A stretch of 64,000 bases of DNA from JAMXLG01 sp963818925 (GTDB lineage: Bacteria > Vulcanimicrobiota > Vulcanimicrobiia > Vulcanimicrobiales > Vulcanimicrobiaceae). The notes beneath the pieces were generated by a model. The model was not told the origin of the DNA, did not search any database, and saw only the letters and a program-made list of their open reading frames with translations. This document shows positions 50,471-58,532 of this stretch, piece by piece. Every line of letters begins with the position of its first letter. The first letter of the stretch is position 1. Location: assembly GCA_963818925.1 (NCBI GenBank), contig CAWFTN010000001.1, positions 2,604,001 to 2,668,000 of the forward strand, in the 5' to 3' direction. The translations under genes were made by a program, and so were the position numbers.

Positions 50471-50980
50471 TCAACGTTTCGTACACGTGTGATGCTCCGT
50501 GACGATGCTGCCGCCGAGCGGATAGGTCGGGCCGTCGATGAGGTAACGCGTATCCGAAGTACGTTTGAAGGCCGCGTCGCCATTCGGGGACGGAGTGCGC
50601 GCTGACGGAAACAGGCTGACGTAATCATAGATCCAGCCGCCGCGGCCGTCGTCTTTCATTCGAATCGCGAAATATTGTCCGGTGGTCATCGCGCCGAAAC
50701 GGACCCAGCCTTGCCGGCGCTCGTCATAGCCGACGAAGTACGTTGCCTTGAATCCCTTGGTCGTCGGGTCGGCGTCGTTCATCATGCTTTTCTGAACCGC
50801 TCCCTGGTCGATCGACTGCGTTAGCCACTTACCATCGAGCGCGGTAGCCCATGTGGTCGTGTACGAACCCGCCGTCTTTCCGACGGTGTACGAGCAATTC
50901 CAGTCGCCGACAAGGTACGCTCGCGAAGCAATCTGAACGGCGAGTGACACGGCGAAGAGTACGCCTGCTGTTACGATCAT
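50471..50980 (-). CDS. Secreted/anchored protein of unknown function
   Basis: A 169-aa protein with one N-terminal hydrophobic segment (VTAGVLFAVSLAVQIASRAYLV), followed by a beta-rich lipocalin-like body (VGDWNCSYTVGKTAGSYTTTWATALDGKWL, GWVRFGAMTTGQYFAIRMKDDGRGGWIYDYVSL). Two cysteines at the ends could pair. ATG at 50980 is the likely start. It lies convergent to cvpA (4-base gap) and divergent from the regulator at 51056. DUF1579-like is possible; no function is claimed. Confidence 0.6.
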   Translation of the reverse strand: MIVTAGVLFAVSLAVQIASRAYLVGDWNCSYTVGKTAGSYTTTWATALDGKWLTQSIDQGAVQKSMMNDADPTTKGFKATYFVGYDERRQGWVRFGAMTTGQYFAIRMKDDGRGGWIYDYVSLFPSARTPSPNGDAAFKRTSDTRYLIDGPTYPLGGSIVTEHHTCTKR

Positions 50981-51027
50981 AGTATACTGATAGTGGCCGT
51001 GCGAGACGGCAATGTCTCCCAAAACCT

Positions 51028-51046
51028 CCTCAAATTTTCTTTGAGG
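51028..51046 (+). promoter_or_regulatory. Hairpin holding the ribosome binding site of the TPR regulator
   Basis: CCTCAAA-TTTTC-TTTGAGG is a perfect 7-bp stem. Its 3' arm contains GAGG, which is the ribosome binding site of the gene starting at 51056. It may control translation or be an operator. Confidence 0.45.
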
Positions 51047-51055
51047 GACGCGATT

Positions 51056-52417
51056 ATGAGAATCTTTCATGTCGGACCGTTTGAACTCAATGCCGGTCTT
51101 CTCCGATTGAGCGCCGCGGAGTTGGCGCTTCCCGTCGGCCCGAAAGTCGTCGAAACACTGCTTGCGCTGATCGAACTCGGTCCCGGCGTTGTAACGAAGG
51201 ACGAACTGATCGCGCGCGTATGGCCCCAGGGGTACAGCGGCGAGGCAAACCTCTCGCAAAATATCTACATTCTTCGCAAGCTCTTTCGCGATCACGGTCT
51301 GCGAGACGCGATCCAAACGCAGTCGCGCATCGGTTACCGTCTCAAGGTCAAAGCCGTCGAAGCCTTCGAGGTTGTTCCGCCGGTGACGCGGGTTCGGCGG
51401 TCGCGCGTCCCCGCCGGTGCGATAGTCGCCGCCGGTCTCTGCATTCTCTTGGCACTCGGCGTTTTTGCGGAACACCGGTCTCCGGTTACAGCGGCTTCAA
51501 GCGATTCGCAGCGTCTCTACCGCATCGGGCGGTACTATTGGAATACGCGCTCCAGCGAAGGCGTCCGCAAGAGCCTCGACTATTTCGCGCAGGCGATCGA
51601 TCGCGATCCAACCAACGCCCGCGCGTACGCGGCAATGGCGGATGCCAACGTGACGATGGGCGACTACTGCTTCGGAACGCATCGGCCGGCCGTTTATTTC
51701 TCGCGTGCCGTAGCGTATGCGAACGAAGCATTGGCGCTCGATTCAACATCGGCGGAAGCGCACGCCTCGCTCGGATTCATCCGGCTACATCAGCACCACA
51801 CCGGCGAAGGATTGCGCGAGTTGCGCGAGGCTCTTCGCCTAAACCCCGCTTACGCCGCGGCGCATGAATGGTACGGGATTGCGCTGATGCAACGTGGCGA
51901 CATCGCCGGCGGCCGCACGCAGCTTGCCTTAGCCGCCCGCCTCGATCCTCTCTCCGTCGCAACGATTGCGTGGCTTGGATCTGCCGCTTACGGCGAACAC
52001 CGCTATCGTGACGCGATTCTCTACTCGAACATGGCGCTCGAGCTTTCGCCTTCGCGAATGGATTCACTCGCGCTTATCGGTCAATCGTATGCCGCGCTCG
52101 GTGAGCTGTCTGCCGCAAAGACATCGTTTTTGCGCTATGCCTCGGTCTCACCGTACTATCGTGCGCAGGCGGCAGCGATGCTCGCGATTGCCGAAGCACG
52201 CATGCGAAGGATGGGAGCGGCGCAACGCGACTATGCCTATGCGCGCGACCATGCAAGCGACGTAGACGATGTCGATCTTGCCGTCGCCGCAATCGCGCTA
52301 GGCGATAATCAATTCGCGCAAGAAATCAACAACAAACAAGTCGCGCACGTTTCGTGGATGGCGATCGAGAACGCTCACCGTTTTGCGGTGGAGGAAGATG
52401 AACGCTCGCGCTCCTAG
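51056..52417 (+). CDS. ToxR/CadC-like transmembrane regulator with TPR repeats
   Basis: A 453-aa protein. Residues 1-95 form a winged-helix DNA-binding domain (Trans_reg_C: ELALPVGPKVVETLLALIELGPGVVTKDELIARVWPQGYSGEANLSQNIYILRKLF). One transmembrane helix lies at about residues 120-138 (GAIVAAGLCILLALGVFA). About five TPR units follow outside the membrane (ALALDSTSAEAHASLGFIRL, ALRLNPAYAAAHEWYGIALM, ARLDPLSVATIAWLGSAAYG). The ATG at 51056 is 9 bases from GAGGG. Overlaps the next gene by 20 bases. Confidence 0.88.
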   Translation: MRIFHVGPFELNAGLLRLSAAELALPVGPKVVETLLALIELGPGVVTKDELIARVWPQGYSGEANLSQNIYILRKLFRDHGLRDAIQTQSRIGYRLKVKAVEAFEVVPPVTRVRRSRVPAGAIVAAGLCILLALGVFAEHRSPVTAASSDSQRLYRIGRYYWNTRSSEGVRKSLDYFAQAIDRDPTNARAYAAMADANVTMGDYCFGTHRPAVYFSRAVAYANEALALDSTSAEAHASLGFIRLHQHHTGEGLRELREALRLNPAYAAAHEWYGIALMQRGDIAGGRTQLALAARLDPLSVATIAWLGSAAYGEHRYRDAILYSNMALELSPSRMDSLALIGQSYAALGELSAAKTSFLRYASVSPYYRAQAAAMLAIAEARMRRMGAAQRDYAYARDHASDVDDVDLAVAAIALGDNQFAQEINNKQVAHVSWMAIENAHRFAVEEDERSRS

Positions 52418-52919
52418 ACAGCTCTTCGGTTATGCGGCCTGCGCCGCCATTGCAGTCGCCTGCTTTTTGCCGTTCAAGCACGTCTTATTTCGCGATGTAA
52501 GTGCAATTGAAAGTGGTCCCGGCATCGTTCTTCTCGTTCTCGCTGTCGTTGCAGCGGCACTTATATCGGCGAGACGCTACATGGGCGCATCGTTTTGTGC
52601 GGCGGCAATTCTTGTGCTGCTCGCTCTTCAGTTCGCAATGATGTCGCGCGACAGCGCAATCTCATCTATATTTTGGAACGCAACCGCCGGTAGCCTAAGC
52701 GGCAATTCGCCGGTAAGCCCCGTTGGCCTCAACGTGCATCCGGATGTTGGTTTCTACGTCATCGCGATCGGTGCGTTGGCCGTCGCGTTGATCGGTTTAT
52801 ACGGTCGCCGTCACGCGGCCGTTCAGCACGCCGGCGGCAGCGCCTACGCCGTTCCCAAACGTAACGGACACGCCGCAATCGGCGAGCGCGAGTTCGATCG
52901 CTCCGATCGCACCGAGTAG
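52398..52919 (+). CDS. Membrane protein, C-terminus reads into the convergent gene
   Basis: A 173-aa protein with four hydrophobic helices (residues 10-30, 45-65, 68-90 and 120-145). Its last 41 residues after IGLYGRR have no membrane character and are simply the antisense of the aminotransferase end; the natural stop may have been lost. The start at 52398 overlaps the TPR regulator by 20 bases, so the two are co-translated. Function unknown. Confidence 0.55.
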   Translation: MNARAPRQLFGYAACAAIAVACFLPFKHVLFRDVSAIESGPGIVLLVLAVVAAALISARRYMGASFCAAAILVLLALQFAMMSRDSAISSIFWNATAGSLSGNSPVSPVGLNVHPDVGFYVIAIGALAVALIGLYGRRHAAVQHAGGSAYAVPKRNGHAAIGEREFDRSDRTE

Positions 52920-53960
52920 ATCCGCTTCGCTGACGTCGCCCATCGTGCCCATGCGCACGATCTTGCCGGTCAACTCGCCCTGACCGCCGGAAAGGACGAC
53001 GCCGTACGTTTCGCGGAGCGTCTTGAGTAGCGTAGGCGCATCGAGACCGGCAGGCGGCGTCGCAGCAACGACTGTATCGGAATGCGCGTCGCTGCGCGAG
53101 AAAATCGTGAAGCCAAGCGCTTCGAATGCTGCCCGAATCGCCCATGCATAGCGCGCGTGACGCGCGTAACTTGCTTCCAAGCCCTCGGCATGAAACCGCT
53201 CGAGCGCGACGGCAAGTGCGTAGAATATCGAAATCGGCGGCGTCCACACCGTCTGACCCTTGCGCGCAAATTCGCGCGCTTTGCGCAAATCGAAATAGAA
53301 TCGTGGAATGCTCGCGCGTTCGATCGCCTGCCAGGCGCGCTCGCTGACCGCAATCATGGCAATACCGGGCGGCACCGCGATTGCCTTTTGCGAGGCGGTA
53401 ACGACGACGTCATATCCCCACGCGTCCATCTCGAACGGCGACGCGCCGAGACCACTCACGGCATCGACGATCGTTAGCGCACCGTGATCGCCGATCGCTT
53501 CGGCGACTTCGCGCATGTTGTTTTGCACGCCGGTCGACGTCTCGTTTTGCGTGAGCAAGATGCCTTTGACGGTACGGCCGGTGTCGCGCGCGAGTCGCTC
53601 GCGCAACGCTTTCGTGTCGACGGCGGCCCCGAGCGGCGTGTCAAGCACCTCGACGTTGCAGCCGTAGGTGCGCGCAATGTCGCCCAATCGCCTCCCGAAG
53701 ACGCCGACGGGAACGGACAATAATGTATCGCCGGGCGAAAAGCAATTGACGACCGCGCTCTCCAAGCCGCCTGTGCCCGATGAGCCGAGAAACAGCACCT
53801 CTCGCTCGGTTCCGAAGATCGGCTGCATTCCGCGTTCGATGCGCGCCAGCAAATCGGCGAATTCGGGACCGCGATGGTTGATCATCGGCCATGCCATCGA
53901 TTCGAGAACGGGTTGCGCAACGGGAACGGGACCGGGAAGGAACAGCAGCGTCTTCTTCAT
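52797..53960 (-). CDS. Class V PLP aminotransferase (serine-pyruvate/alanine-glyoxylate type)
   Basis: A 387-aa PLP enzyme of the soluble class V family. Typical stretches are FLPGPVPVAQPVLESM, NHRGPEFADLLARIERGMQ, LFLGSSGTGGLESAV, VDAVSGLGASPFEMDAWGYDVV and the PLP Lys in VVTASQKAIAVPPG. It transfers amino groups with serine, alanine or glyoxylate partners; it is not of the cysteine desulfurase subclass, which might have been expected next to selD. It begins at ATG 53960 (or 53981), 56 (or 35) bases from the divergent selD start. It overlaps the membrane gene's tail by 123 bases. Confidence 0.88.
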   Translation of the reverse strand: MKKTLLFLPGPVPVAQPVLESMAWPMINHRGPEFADLLARIERGMQPIFGTEREVLFLGSSGTGGLESAVVNCFSPGDTLLSVPVGVFGRRLGDIARTYGCNVEVLDTPLGAAVDTKALRERLARDTGRTVKGILLTQNETSTGVQNNMREVAEAIGDHGALTIVDAVSGLGASPFEMDAWGYDVVVTASQKAIAVPPGIAMIAVSERAWQAIERASIPRFYFDLRKAREFARKGQTVWTPPISIFYALAVALERFHAEGLEASYARHARYAWAIRAAFEALGFTIFSRSDAHSDTVVAATPPAGLDAPTLLKTLRETYGVVLSGGQGELTGKIVRMGTMGDVSEADLLGAIGAIELALADCGVSVTFGNGVGAAAGVLNGRVTATV

Positions 53961-54016
53961 TGCGGCCAACTTCTGCGGCATGAGCCGGGTGCCTGGCAGT
54001 GGTATAGCGCTATCGT

Positions 54017-55054
54017 ATGGAGTCGACCGACCGCGTCCGGCTGACGGCGCGTTCTTCGTGCGCAGGTTGAGCAAGTAAACTCGGCTCTGCCGAGCTGGCG
54101 CAGGTCTTGCGCCACTTGCCCGCTACTGCAAACGAACGAGTTCTCGTTGGGTACGGCACGTCCGACGATGCCGGCGTCTTTTTGCTGCGCGACGATCTCG
54201 CGCTCGTGCAAACGGTCGACTTCTTCACGCCGATCGTCGACGATCCGTTCGACTTCGGGCGCATCGCGGCGGCGAATGCGCTTTCGGACATTTATGCAAT
54301 GGGCGGCACGCCTGTTTCGGCGCTCAATATCGCCGCCTTCCCGGAAGACCTCGATCTAGGGGTTTTACAGAAAATTCTAGACGGCGGCGCAACTGTTGCT
54401 CGGGCCGCGGGCGTTGCGATACTCGGCGGACACACGATCAAGGACGACGAGCCGAAATACGGGATGGCCGTAACCGGCACGATCGATCCGCGCCACATCA
54501 TCCGAAACGCCGGAGCTTGCCTCGGTGATGTGCTCGTGCTTACCAAACCGCTGGGTACGGGTATTCTTGCAACCGCACTCAAGCGGGAAGTGATTGACGA
54601 ACATACGATGCAACAGGCCGTCGACTGGATGACGACGCTCAACGACGCAGCTTCACGCGCGATGCTTACAGCAGGCGCAAATGCTGCGACCGATATTACG
54701 GGTTACGGATTGCTCGGACACGCGTACGAGATGGCGACCGCGTCAAAGGTGCAATTCACCATCGATTCCGCCGCCGTGCCCGTCATGCCGCGAGTCCTCG
54801 ATCTTGCGCGCGACGGTATCGTGCCGGGCGGAACGCGGGACAATCTCGCGACGTGTCGCGCGTGGACGAAATTCGATACGCGCGTCGACGAACCGACACA
54901 ACTCGTTCTTGCCGACGCGCAAACATCGGGCGGTTTGTTGATCAGCATTGCGCCAGACGCCGTTGATGCGTTGCGTGAAGCGCTTCGCGCGTGCGGTTCG
55001 CTCCATGCCGTTATCGGACGCGTAGACGAGGGCACGGGCATCCTCGTCGGATGA
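54017..55054 (+). CDS. selD: Selenide, water dikinase, selenoprotein (UGA = Sec18)
   Basis: SelD makes selenophosphate from selenide and ATP, for selenocysteine and selenouridine. The frame from ATG 54017 gives a 345-aa enzyme only if the TGA at 54068-54070 is read as Sec18. Before it: VRLTARSSCAG; after it: ASKLGSAELAQVLRHLPATANERVLVGYG. E. coli has AGCGCK there, so Sec18 matches catalytic Cys17 and Lys21 matches Lys20. A TTG at 54107 would give a 315-aa protein lacking that active site. Downstream, DDAGVFLL, ALSDIYAMGGTP, GGHTIKDDEPKYG and DITGYGLLGH are SelD motifs. It overlaps the B12 gene by 4 bases (ATGA). Confidence 0.9.
54098..54114 (+). promoter_or_regulatory. Bacterial SECIS hairpin for SelD Sec18
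   Basis: GGCGCA-GGTCT-TGCGCC forms a perfect 6-bp stem 27 bases after the UGA, with the apical loop GGTCT. The E. coli fdhF SECIS has the same GGUCU in its apical loop, recognised by SelB. A second hairpin CTCGGC-TCT-GCCGAG (54079-54093) stands between it and the UGA. The 32-base distance from UGA to the loop is within the 16 to 37 range described for bacterial SECIS elements. Confidence 0.8.
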
Positions 55055-56004
55055 AACAAGCCATCGATCTTCCTGTCGATATCCGCGAGGAGCTCGTCTC
55101 ATCGTTTGCGACCAGCGTCGAACTACGGACGCCGGAACTCTTCGTGGAATCGGTCAGGTGGGCGCAGAGTCTGCTCGTCTTCCGGTATCGCTCGCCCGGA
55201 CAACTCTCGCGAGCATTGGAATCGCTGACGTTTGCAACAGGCGAGTACATAGCACCGGGTCAAGAAGCAACCGCGCGCGAAACGCTTTCGCGCGCGCGTG
55301 AAGAGCTGACCGCGGTTCGGCTTATTGAAACCTCGTTGATCGACGAGTGCACGGAACACGGTGCAATCGCTCGGCGCTATCTCGACGCGTTGCTTTCGGG
55401 CGATGAGACGCGCGCGGCACGCGAGGTGTTACTCGCCGTTGCATACGGGCAAAAATCGCTCGATGTATATGAGAAGATTTTGACGCCGGCGATGCACGAA
55501 GCCGGCCGCTTGTGGCAACGAAACGAAATTACGATCTCGCACGAACACATCATCGTGAACGCAACCGAACGGATCATGGCGCAACTCTGCGATCTCACAC
55601 CGGCACGGCCGCACCGCGAACTCGCAGCCGTCACCGTTGCGCTCGGTGATGCCGAACACGAACTCGGTGCGCGAATGGCCGCGGATGCATTCTCGATGTG
55701 CGGATGGCACGCGTCGTTTCTCGGCTGCCGCGTGCCGGTCAGCGACGTCACGCGGTATCTCGAAGGCGTGTCGGTCGACGTCGTCGGCTGCTCCGCCGCG
55801 CTTCCGCGCGACGTGATCGCAATTCGCGATCTCATCGAGGAATTCGAAACCAAACCGATCGCGCCGCTCGTCGTTGTCGGCGGAAGCGTATTTGACCGCC
55901 ATCCGGACTTGTGGCGGCGCATTTCGGCCGACGGCTACGCGGCAACGCCGCTGATGGGCGTCGCACTCGCGAACGAGCTCGTCTCCGACTGCTGCGAATC
56001 GTGA
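55051..56004 (+). CDS. Cobalamin-binding protein with CarH-type W-x9-EH motif, no HTH domain
   Basis: A 317-aa protein. The first 70 residues match no family I know and lack the MerR helix-turn-helix of CarH/LitR. A helical B12-binding_2 domain follows, with Trp155-x9-Glu165-His166 in LWQRNEITISHEH, which in CarH clasps adenosylcobalamin and senses light. The Rossmann B12 domain has the H-x-x-G motif in GDAEHELG (His203 as cobalt ligand) and VVGCSAALP. It overlaps selD by ATGA and the MFS gene by GTGA, so the three are one operon. It may bind B12 for light or corrinoid sensing, or carry corrinoid in methyl transfer. Confidence 0.85.
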   Translation: MKQAIDLPVDIREELVSSFATSVELRTPELFVESVRWAQSLLVFRYRSPGQLSRALESLTFATGEYIAPGQEATARETLSRAREELTAVRLIETSLIDECTEHGAIARRYLDALLSGDETRAAREVLLAVAYGQKSLDVYEKILTPAMHEAGRLWQRNEITISHEHIIVNATERIMAQLCDLTPARPHRELAAVTVALGDAEHELGARMAADAFSMCGWHASFLGCRVPVSDVTRYLEGVSVDVVGCSAALPRDVIAIRDLIEEFETKPIAPLVVVGGSVFDRHPDLWRRISADGYAATPLMGVALANELVSDCCES

Positions 56005-57383
56005 CGATCTCTCGTCACGCGATCCGCGAAAGCGAACACTATCGCTGGTATGCGCTTGCCGTCATCATGACCGGCTCGATGATGGGGACACTCGATGCCT
56101 CGGTTGCCAACGTCGCAATGCCGACGCTCGCGCGCGTCTATTCAACGTCCGTCGATAACGCCGAATGGGTCATCCTCTCGTTCATGCTCGTTAGCGCGTC
56201 GACGCTCGTGCTCTTCGGCCGTCTGGGCGACATGTTCGGGCAGAAGCGCATCTATCTCGGCGGCTTCGCGATTTTCGGACTCAGCTCGCTCGCGTGCGCG
56301 TTTTCACCGACGCTGTTTTTTTTGATATTCGCGCGCGGCATTCAGGCAATCGGTGCCGGTATGCTCGTCTCGTCGAATCAAGCGCTCATCGTCGACAGTT
56401 TTCCGGGCGACCAGCGCGGGCGCGCGATCGGATTCAACGGCGCTGCCGTTGCCGTCGGATTGTCGCTCGGACCGATTGTCGGCGGCGCGATCATCACGTA
56501 CGGCGACTGGCGCTGGATCTTCCTCATCAACGTTCCCATCTCGGTCATCGCGCTCACCGCCGCGGCATTCGTTCTCAAGCGCCCGGCCAACCAACGGGGC
56601 GAAGGGTTCGATTTGCTCGGCGCGGCGCTGTGTATCGTGGGTCTCTTCTCGCTCTCGCTTGCGCTCTCGCGCTCCCATATTTGGGGCTGGGGATCGCCGT
56701 GGACGTGGGGACTCATCGGCGGCGGCCTGGTGATACTAGCAATCTTCGTAGCGGTCGAACGGCGCGTGCACGCGCCGACCCTCGACCTTGCCCTCTTCAA
56801 GAATCGCGTCTTTGCGTTCTCCGTGCTCGCCGCATTTTTTTATTTCGTCGGCGTCGCCGGTCTGATTTTTATCGTACCGCTCTCGGCGCAAACGACGCTC
56901 GGTGCCTCCGCACTCGCCGCCGGCCTGCTCCTCGTTCCAATTACGGCGATGAACGTGATCCTTGCGCCGCTTGCCGGTGGTCTCTCCGACCGCATCCCCG
57001 TCCGCTACGTTTCTACGGCCGGTGCCCTCGTCGTCGGATTTGGTCTCTTTTTGATGTCGCGTCTTCCGCATCACCCGCCGACGTGGGAGATGATTGCGTT
57101 TCTCATGGTTACCGGCGCTGGTACGGCGGTGTTCAGCCAACCAAACAACAGCGCCATCATGGGGTCGGCGCCTCCGAACCGCCGCGGCATTGCTGCCGGA
57201 ACGCTCGCCACCGCCCGCACGACAGGGCAGTTGCTCGGAATCGCCGTTGCAAGCGCCGTCTACTTCGCGCGCGCGTCACAGCTTGGACCGCTCGGCAAAA
57301 CGTTCGCACCGGCTACGGCATATTTTGGATTCGTTGCCGTCATTATGGTCATCGTCGCAGCAATTTCTTGGGTTCGCGAATAG
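56001..57383 (+). CDS. MFS transporter, DHA2 (drug:H+ antiporter) family
   Basis: A 460-aa transporter with about 14 transmembrane helices. The DHA2 signatures are LDASVANVAMPTLARVYSTS (motif D1), GRLGDMFGQKRIYLGG (motif A), ARGIQAIGAGMLVSSNQALIVDSFPGDQRGRA (motif B and C regions). It starts with GTG at 56001, overlapping the B12 gene stop. Substrate unknown. No membrane fusion partner is nearby, so it would act at the inner membrane alone. Confidence 0.92.
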   Translation: MTISRHAIRESEHYRWYALAVIMTGSMMGTLDASVANVAMPTLARVYSTSVDNAEWVILSFMLVSASTLVLFGRLGDMFGQKRIYLGGFAIFGLSSLACAFSPTLFFLIFARGIQAIGAGMLVSSNQALIVDSFPGDQRGRAIGFNGAAVAVGLSLGPIVGGAIITYGDWRWIFLINVPISVIALTAAAFVLKRPANQRGEGFDLLGAALCIVGLFSLSLALSRSHIWGWGSPWTWGLIGGGLVILAIFVAVERRVHAPTLDLALFKNRVFAFSVLAAFFYFVGVAGLIFIVPLSAQTTLGASALAAGLLLVPITAMNVILAPLAGGLSDRIPVRYVSTAGALVVGFGLFLMSRLPHHPPTWEMIAFLMVTGAGTAVFSQPNNSAIMGSAPPNRRGIAAGTLATARTTGQLLGIAVASAVYFARASQLGPLGKTFAPATAYFGFVAVIMVIVAAISWVRE

Positions 57384-57488
57384 AAAATAGACCGGCAAGT
57401 CATCATTTGCGATCTATGAAGATCTTTTGACGAAATCGTGCGTATAAAGTCGCACTTCATGCGCCGCGCGTGCGTCCATGCTGTGTAC

Positions 57489-57965
57489 ATGCGTACCTTT
57501 CATTTCTTCCGTGCAATCCCGGCGGTCGCAATCGCCGGTGCACTCGGCGTCTGCCTCATGGGCGCCACGAACGACTCCGTCAGCGCCGGTGATACCGCTT
57601 TTGCACCTGCAGCGATGAACGTTATTCTTCAGAGCGTTGCAAATGCCGAAGCCGTCCAAAGCAGCGGCGCATCGGGCGACCTTACGAAGTTCGCAGCGAA
57701 TATCCAAAGCGATGAACTCGCTGTCGGAACGCAGCTTGCATCGCTTGCGGACTTCTACGGCATCAACGTGAAGACCGACTTGCCGAAGTCGGACTGCACG
57801 GCCGATACCTTCGCGCAAACGCAAGTCGATTCGCTCAACAAGCTCATTGCGATGCTTCAAGCGGAAAAGAACAATGGCAACGCGCCGAACCTGCGCGACT
57901 TCGCCGACAACGCGCTTCCGCGACTCCAGAAAGACCTGGAAGCGGCCAAAGCGCTCGCCAAGTAA
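57489..57965 (+). CDS. Secreted small helical protein, DUF4142-like
   Basis: A 158-aa protein with a signal peptide (RAIPAVAIAGALGVCLMGA). The helical body (AAMNVILQSVANAEAVQSSG, LTKFAANIQSDELAVGTQLASLADFYGINV, TFAQTQVDSLNKLIAMLQAEKNNGNAPNLRDFADNALPRLQKDLEAAKAL) matches the layout of DUF4142 proteins such as 41040-41543 but is shorter and more diverged. I start at ATG 57489; the frame is open to 57438. Two cysteines only (one in the signal). Function unknown. Confidence 0.7.
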   Translation: MRTFHFFRAIPAVAIAGALGVCLMGATNDSVSAGDTAFAPAAMNVILQSVANAEAVQSSGASGDLTKFAANIQSDELAVGTQLASLADFYGINVKTDLPKSDCTADTFAQTQVDSLNKLIAMLQAEKNNGNAPNLRDFADNALPRLQKDLEAAKALAK

Positions 57966-58061
57966 CGACTAATGGCGAGTGAGATGCAGTGTCGTCGGCG
58001 CATGATCGTTCGCAAATAGGTGATCGCCGCACCGTCGACACGCGAGGAGCTGTACAGATTG

Positions 58062-58091
58062 CTAAGCCTAGACTTAGTAGCGTAGGCTTAG
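58062..58091. promoter_or_regulatory. Operator-like inverted repeat at the marR gene
   Basis: CTAAGCCTA (58062-58070) and TAGGCTTAG (58083-58091) are perfect 9-bp arms around a 12-base spacer that itself holds another CTTAG. The site ends 3 bases before the MarR start codon, which fits autorepression. Confidence 0.7.
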
Positions 58092-58094
58092 TAT

Positions 58095-58532
58095 GTGTCC
58101 ACAACCGTAGAAATCGAACGCATCGCCGACGCGGTGCGCGTCAGCGTCAGCTTACTGATTAGGCGTCTGCGTCAACTGCCCAAACCGGGCGACCTGACGT
58201 TGGCCGAAACCGCTGCGGCCAAGCGGCTCGAGCTTCACGGACCGATGACGTTGACGGCGCTCGCAAAGCTCGAAGAGATCAGCGCGCAGTCGATGGGTGC
58301 GACGATCGGTGCGCTCGAGGAGCGCGAGTTCATCGTGCGTTCGCCGGACCCGGACGACGGACGGCAAACGATCGTTTCACTCACGAAAGCCGGCCGCGGC
58401 GCGCTCTTCGATCGCAGAAACGCGGTCACTCAACAGATCGCTTCGGTGCTCGCGACGACGTTTACCGAGGCCGAGCGCAAGCAGCTCATGGCCGTTACTC
58501 CACTGATCGAGCGGCTGGCGCAACACCTTTGA
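58095..58532 (+). CDS. MarR-family transcriptional regulator
   Basis: A 145-aa winged-helix repressor. The wing motif is SPDPDDGRQTIVSLTKAGRGAL, with the recognition region AAKRLELHGPMTLTALAKLEEISAQSMGATIGALEEREF. The start is GTG, directly after the palindrome 58062-58091. Its TGA overlaps the TTG start of the MFS gene, so it probably regulated that pump and itself. Confidence 0.93.
   Translation: MSTTVEIERIADAVRVSVSLLIRRLRQLPKPGDLTLAETAAAKRLELHGPMTLTALAKLEEISAQSMGATIGALEEREFIVRSPDPDDGRQTIVSLTKAGRGALFDRRNAVTQQIASVLATTFTEAERKQLMAVTPLIERLAQHL

Noticed and set aside
51028..51046. Hairpin at 51028 as a terminator for the upstream gene
   Set aside because: No following T-run, and the ribosome binding site of the next gene lies in its 3' arm.
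54107..55054. SelD as a 315-aa protein from TTG 54107
   Set aside because: This drops the catalytic residue; the UGA-containing extension to 54017 has all conserved motifs and a SECIS hairpin.
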